A stretch of DNA of 7,976 nt from UBA7692 sp964552715 (GTDB lineage Bacteria > Bacteroidota > Bacteroidia > Chitinophagales > LD1), in contig CAZKHZ010000172.1 in the NCBI GenBank assembly GCA_964552715.1, positions 1 to 7,976 on the forward strand, written 5' to 3'. The notes below the pieces were generated by a model, which was not told where the DNA came from, did no database searches, and worked only from the letters and a program-made list of their open reading frames with translations. Both the position numbers and the translations under genes were made by a program. Within the stretch, counting starts at the first letter, position 1. Every line of letters begins with the position of its first letter. Positions 5,001 through 7,976 of the stretch are shown here, in pieces.

Positions 5001-7746
5001 TACCGATATGAGTGTATACACTGCAGGTAACAACATCACAACATGGCTTTGGAATTTTGGTGATGCAACTAATTCACCACTTCAAAATCCTTGCCATTTA
5101 TATTTAGCACCGGGCACTTATTTTCCAACACTTACTATTTCTAATGGCAGTTGTGTTACTTCCATTTTTGATACGGTTGTTATCAATCCTAATCCAACTG
5201 CTGCATTCAGTTTCACTAATTCGCTTTGTATCAATACCAATGTTCTTTTCACCAATCTTTCAACAGGAAGTGTAAACTATTGGAACTGGAACTTTGGTGA
5301 TTTAGGTACTTCGCTTAATCAAAATCCTTCTCACAGCTACTTCCCTGCGGCAGTTTACCCTGTGAAGTTATTGGTGAAAGATATTTACGGTTGCAAAGAT
5401 TCAATCACACAAAACATAACCATCAGCAATCCTTCTATTTCGGGACCCATCAACGCATTCCCCGATACCATTGTTTGTGCTGGAACGAATGTGTTGTTGG
5501 TTGCGCCACCATGCGGCACTTGTACTTATTCATGGAGTAATGGTTCAACGAATGATTCTACCACAGTAAACACAACTGGGTTATATGTGGTGAATATTAC
5601 TGACGCTAATGGCTGCAAGTACAGCACTTTCATCAAGATTATTGTGCACCCTAAACCAACACCAATAATATTTGGCAATGCCATAAAAGTATGTGTGGGT
5701 GGGTCTATCAATTTGCAAACTACAAACAATCCAAATTGGCTTTACCAATGGATTAGCAATGAGCCTGCAATTAATGGTGGAACATTCTACTTTGCATTTG
5801 CAAGTGCCACCACACCGGGAACTTACACTTCGTATGTTGTTGTTAATGATACATCTACTGGTTGCAGCGATACTTCTTTAGCTTATGTGTATGTGGTGAA
5901 CGCACCGCCTGTGCCCGCTGTAATTACTGCCATTGGTGCCACTACAGTTTGCAAAGGCGACACTATTACATTGGTTGCTTTCCATCCTGACCCAACAGTT
6001 ACTTTGTTGTGGAGTACAGGAGAAATTACCGACACTATTCGCGTAACAGATAACGGATGTTATTTTGTGATTGCAACAGATACAAACGGGTGCAGCAAGA
6101 AAACAACTTTCTGTGTTACAGTAAATCCTGTACCTGAGTTATGCGAGTTTTATGAAGGTTGTATGGATACATGCGCGCCATTTATCATTAAAGGTCCATC
6201 GGGTGGCACAAGCTACCAATGGCTGAACAATGGTGCGATATTGCCGGGCGATACCTTACAAAATTACACTGCAACTGTAAGCGGTAACTATTCTGTAATT
6301 GTAACCAACAGCTTTGGTTGCTTTGATACCACAGGAGTTTTGAACCTTACATTGTATCCATGCGACAGCCTGTGTGCCGACTTCAACATTGACAGTGTGC
6401 ATTGCAATCCAAATGGCACTTATACGCTTTACTACAAAGTAACGAACAACACGTCTTCGCCTGTTACACAATTAAGCTTGATTGCGTTGCCGCCACATTT
6501 AAGTTTGGCTTATGCGCCTGTGTTGAGTTTAGTAACTATTCCTCCGGGCGGCACATCGCCACAATTGACGGCAATTATTTACAATGGTGTTGCTGGCGAT
6601 ACGCTTTGCTTCCACACGCAGATTTTTGCGCTTGACACTGCTGACCATGGAGTGTGCTGTGCTTCGGATACAGAATGTATTGTGTTGCCGCCTTGTCATC
6701 AAGATACTGTTTGTTGCTACTTTAAATATGTGCGCGATTCTATTTATTGTGTAACCAAACCAAACGGACAAAAAGAGTATCACTTTAGCGTTACCATTGA
6801 TGGTTGTGGCACATTGAATATTTCGCCAAATAGTGCGGGAACCATTAACCTTAGCAATCCATATACTTTGCCGGGTGGTTTAGTAACTATTAGTGGAATA
6901 TTTATACCTGCCAACAATGCCGTAACCGATTTGTGCTTGCTGTATGTAATGTCAAGCGGAACTAATGTGTACTGTGCCGACACAGTAATATGTATGAAGT
7001 TGCCGCCATGCCCGCCACCAAGCGCGCCTTGTGAGTGGCAATACAAAAGAGAAATATGTGCAGGTCAGTCAACTTCGTTCCTTTATTTAGTAAACCAAGT
7101 TGGCACTACTTACGCATGGCAGTTTGCCGGTGGCAGTCCATCTACAGCTACTGGTTTGGGTCCACATACAATTACGTACAACACACCGGGCACTTATGCT
7201 GTGCAATTAACCATGACCAATGCAACAGGAAGAACCATTTGTATTGATTCCATCAAAGTGATAGCACCGCCTGTGGCAAGCATCACGCAAAGTGGCAACA
7301 CCTTGTTTGCGCAACCTGCGGGCATGAGCTATCAATGGTATTTGGGCAGTCCGGCACCGGGCGGCTTGCTTGCTGGCGAAACCAATCAATTCATCAATCC
7401 TCAGTTTGATAAATTGTATTGTGTGGTGGTTACCAACTATTTGGGTTGCAAAGACACGGCTTGCAGAGATTTTGTGCCTACAGGTATTGAAGATTTATCG
7501 GCATTGGTGGCTTTCAATTTGTTCCCTAACCCTGCGGCTGATGTGTTGAATGTGGTGGTGCATTCTTCTAAAGCAAGCGAAGCTAAAGAGATTAATGTAT
7601 ATGACATGAGTGGGCACTTGTTGCAAAGTATTACCTCTGTAAACGAATCAACCACGCTGCATATTGGCACGCTGGCAAAAGGCGTTTACACTATAGAAGT
7701 GAAGGTTGGAAAAATGGGTGAACGCAAACGCTTCATCAAAATGTAA
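2092..7746 (+). CDS. Giant secreted PKD/Ig-like mosaic protein with T9SS sorting domain
   Basis: This 1,884-residue protein is predicted to be exported by Sec and then by the T9SS. A signal peptide has Lys residues at 3, 7 and 15, a hydrophobic core at about 17-27 and probable cleavage after Ala-Thr-Ala (30-32). Then follow PKD-like modules that end in a Val-x-Trp strand (about 38-105, 140-208, 297-372, 466-540, 547-622 and 631-711, with a divergent one at 380-460) and a canonical PKD at 212-289 (FGDGG). Ig-like modules lie at 716-862. Three tandem PKDs (872-950, 953-1031 and 1034-1112) each carry WNFGD. More Ig-like modules lie at 1113-1421, then two related unrecognised modules (1424-1535 and 1536-1640), a degenerate PKD (1645-1725), an Ig-like module (1726-1795) and the sorting domain (1797-1884, FPNPAAD at 1810). 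There are about 83 Cys by hand count, none in the signal peptide or sorting domain, suggesting disulfide-stabilised modules. No catalytic domain is visible. An adhesin or matrix role is inferred. The ATG at 2092 places the signal peptide correctly; there is no clear Shine-Dalgarno. Confidence 0.95.
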   Translation: MDKFLHKFPVTGSLKSLFFATAFLFSAFNATAQITGDTSVCVGETQVYYATVVPNAIYNWQVIGGNIQGATTNDSVVVSWQTPGSGSVLVSINNSFYTLNVTIHPKPKPKIVPNPYAACPPDASQQGTPVGADKRDCDKVCKFATLVYSTQLNVGSTYQWTATGEISLSGAATNIVTVVWDSTSTGSLTIVETNQWGCVDSATYCVEKVALPVALFTHQASVCLNSTVSFSNLSTGNSLTHQWYFGDGGSSNLINPTHIYTSPGTYIITLIVTNKCFCVDTFQSTINVNTLPGPDITCPSTLCAFDTATYSTSAAGCTYNWFAIGGTIVGANNLQSVTVAWGAGQLGTLGLVVSGCVGLCSDTTKVYIPIVPATATINGPNKVCPGECAVYSLPRFSGAKYVWSLNAGACGSIKDSTCCEQVEVCYPNLAYPCNDTLRVSYFDSILNCGGSGVFIIRYRPKLELFGLGEVCVTPIAQLFASGGVICNWSVSPAGPFISPNPSANISINWLGVPGTYTFTAVPVNPNQVCTDSTTKVIKVYPSPQRPVITGDTIICVGNSVQYCAAGAGDIYWVISGGTPATSIGNCITVTWGLVGPYSVKAFRKSQTPPYCESDTTTQNIYPITTLPVPALLSSSPVCANGNSTVTTTTVYPAGTVFTWSISPSNAGSITSGQGSNTIQIEWGNNAPQPITISLTVVACGQTKSNSTVINLNAAPTPSVVQLSSLCRGGSAQISAIGGVFTSVLWSGPGVSNPIVNPATITLEGLYQVTVTNTNGCTGISQINVQYVSGPTASISTAQPLTYCFGTSFNVNICALGNPNYSYAWSNASITQCINVNAPGSFNVTVTDATNGCFAVSNTISINQVVCNTNCVTNETANITHTGCNPKNFFGTATGTVFGYTWNFGDLNTSNLQNPVHTYTQAGFYLVVMNAFVLANNGTDTCVIQDTVHIEIPLLAKFDFVSGCFGDSVCFTDMSVYTAGNNITTWLWNFGDATNSPLQNPCHLYLAPGTYFPTLTISNGSCVTSIFDTVVINPNPTAAFSFTNSLCINTNVLFTNLSTGSVNYWNWNFGDLGTSLNQNPSHSYFPAAVYPVKLLVKDIYGCKDSITQNITISNPSISGPINAFPDTIVCAGTNVLLVAPPCGTCTYSWSNGSTNDSTTVNTTGLYVVNITDANGCKYSTFIKIIVHPKPTPIIFGNAIKVCVGGSINLQTTNNPNWLYQWISNEPAINGGTFYFAFASATTPGTYTSYVVVNDTSTGCSDTSLAYVYVVNAPPVPAVITAIGATTVCKGDTITLVAFHPDPTVTLLWSTGEITDTIRVTDNGCYFVIATDTNGCSKKTTFCVTVNPVPELCEFYEGCMDTCAPFIIKGPSGGTSYQWLNNGAILPGDTLQNYTATVSGNYSVIVTNSFGCFDTTGVLNLTLYPCDSLCADFNIDSVHCNPNGTYTLYYKVTNNTSSPVTQLSLIALPPHLSLAYAPVLSLVTIPPGGTSPQLTAIIYNGVAGDTLCFHTQIFALDTADHGVCCASDTECIVLPPCHQDTVCCYFKYVRDSIYCVTKPNGQKEYHFSVTIDGCGTLNISPNSAGTINLSNPYTLPGGLVTISGIFIPANNAVTDLCLLYVMSSGTNVYCADTVICMKLPPCPPPSAPCEWQYKREICAGQSTSFLYLVNQVGTTYAWQFAGGSPSTATGLGPHTITYNTPGTYAVQLTMTNATGRTICIDSIKVIAPPVASITQSGNTLFAQPAGMSYQWYLGSPAPGGLLAGETNQFINPQFDKLYCVVVTNYLGCKDTACRDFVPTGIEDLSALVAFNLFPNPAADVLNVVVHSSKASEAKEINVYDMSGHLLQSITSVNESTTLHIGTLAKGVYTIEVKVGKMGERKRFIKM
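4705..5427 (+). repeat. Three tandem PKD domains
   Basis: Residues 872-950, 953-1031 and 1034-1112 of the large protein are three adjacent PKD domains of nearly equal length, about 79 residues each. Each has an entry strand with Cys, the WNFGD signature (residues 901-905, 987-991 and 1066-1070), a QNPxH turn, then an aromatic-rich strand (HTYTQAGFY, HLYLAPGTY, HSYFPAAVY). The FGD turn and the later His-x-Tyr are the hallmark positions of the PKD fold. PKD domains are beta sandwiches that commonly act as spacers or protein/carbohydrate contact modules in surface proteins. The underlying DNA is similar but not identical. Confidence 0.85.
6361..7011 (+). repeat. Tandem pair of unrecognised Cys-bounded modules ending in LPPC
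   Basis: Residues 1424-1535 and 1536-1640 of the large protein align to each other. Each begins with a Cys cluster (CDSLC; HQDTVCC), followed by an aspartate-containing strand and a Cys (DSVHC; DSIYC), then an Asn-Gly turn (PNGTY; PNGQK) and an alternating hydrophobic strand. A central loop precedes PPGGT or LPGGL, then come a later DTLCF or TDLCL strand, another Cys-Ala segment, and an identical LPPC ending. They lack FGD and the W-x14-G pattern, so they are neither the PKD nor the common Ig-like module of this protein. A DUF11-like beta sandwich is the nearest thing I can suggest. The family is unassigned. Confidence 0.6.
7480..7743 (+). other. T9SS type A C-terminal sorting domain
   Basis: The last 88 residues of the large protein form a Por_Secre_tail-type domain (TIGR04183). 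A Thr-Gly-Ile-Glu linker precedes AFNLFPNPAADVLNVVV, then EINVYDMSGHLL, then LAKGVYTIEVKVG and a basic end RKRFIKM. It contains no Cys, unlike the rest of the mature protein. The NPA/VYDMSG/KGVY positions match those of the sorting domain on the neighbouring secreted protein, so both should use the same translocon. Confidence 0.92.
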
Positions 7747-7769
7747 TTGAAATCATTGCTCAACTAATC

Positions 7770-7804
7770 AAATGCCATTGCGAAAGCAATGGCATTTTTG
7801 TTTT
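7770..7804 (+). terminator. Rho-independent terminator after the large secreted protein
   Basis: Bases 7770-7781 pair perfectly with 7786-7797 to form a 12-bp stem closed by a GAAA tetraloop. The 3' arm runs into a T tract broken by a single G (7795-7804). The hairpin begins 24 bases after the stop codon of the large secreted protein and is the only strong terminator in the window. Confidence 0.92.
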
Positions 7805-7883
7805 GTAAGTTCTTATCAGAATTAGAAAAGGGGGTATAAAACGCAGACCGACAGCGTTAAAGTGCAAACAAGTAAGGGCTTAA

Positions 7884-7976
7884 GAGACTGTACAAAAAAG
7901 TGTGTAACGCCTCCGCAACAGTTAAACCGTAAATAGACAGTAGGAATTAGGTTTTCAGAGACAAAGGGAATTCAGT
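7884..7976. mobile_element. Possible terminus of an IS256-family-like insertion sequence (partial)
   Basis: Starting at 7884 the sequence GAGACTGTACAAAAAAGTGT followed by GTAAC resembles, from memory of the family, terminal inverted repeats of IS256-type elements: a G-rich start, CTGT, an A run, then TGTGTAA. The orientation places the element to the right, with its body beyond the window edge. The partner repeat, the transposase and the 8-9-bp target duplication cannot be seen. The 93 visible bases hold no convincing transposase segment. On the - strand one frame is open from the edge to a stop at 7947-7949, which would suit a transposase tail, but it is far too short to judge. Confidence 0.4.

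Noticed and set aside
2785..5269. Sixteen-base exact direct repeat (2785-2800 and 5254-5269)
   Set aside because: Both copies encode the Asn-Leu-Ser-Thr-Gly segment at the same place in two PKD domains, so domain homology explains it without a mobile or recombination signal.
4705..5427. Tandem repeats as a CRISPR array or minisatellite
   Set aside because: The units are about 240 bases, diverged at the DNA level and fully coding as PKD domains; there are no short identical repeats with unique spacers.
7805..7883. Small RNA or gene between the terminator and the putative insertion sequence end
   Set aside because: I see no promoter, stable hairpin or open frame with a credible start in these 79 bases.

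Overview
The window reads as a piece of a Bacteroidota chromosome, probably from the Chitinophagales/Sphingobacteriia side, although the order is a guess. The evidence is two large secreted proteins that end in type A type IX secretion system (T9SS) sorting domains, Ig-like and PKD modules of the kind common in that phylum, AT-rich DNA, starts with weak or absent Shine-Dalgarno sequences, and a candidate promoter with a TTTG / xAxxTTTG layout. All three genes lie on the + strand.

Layout. Positions 1-80 hold no gene I can support. A small four-helix inner-membrane protein of unknown function (81-512) is followed closely by a secreted, mostly Ig-like T9SS cargo protein of about 470 residues (573-1982; an alternative start at 513 would abut the first gene). 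A 109-base gap with a candidate Bacteroidota-type promoter leads to a 1,884-residue secreted mosaic protein (2092-7746). It is built from PKD-like, PKD and Ig-like modules, plus a tandem pair of roughly 105-110-residue modules that I do not recognise, and it also ends in a T9SS sorting domain. A perfect 12-bp hairpin with a GAAA loop and a T tract (7770-7804) closes the unit. From about 7884 to the window edge the sequence looks like one terminus of an IS256-family-like insertion sequence whose body would lie outside the window.

How the genes work together. The two secreted proteins share a C-terminal cassette (one Ig-like module plus the sorting domain) and a recurring Ig-like module with a fixed Trp-to-Gly spacing of 15 residues. 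They are therefore probably relatives built from a common module stock, exported by Sec and then by the T9SS to the cell surface or medium. No enzyme domain is visible in either, so an adhesin, matrix or surface-layer role is the simplest inference. The membrane protein may be cotranscribed with the smaller cargo gene, but its role is unknown.

I did not find a convincing new multi-gene system. The most distinctive items are the unrecognised duplicated Cys-bounded module near the end of the giant protein and the strict module spacing shared by both cargo proteins.
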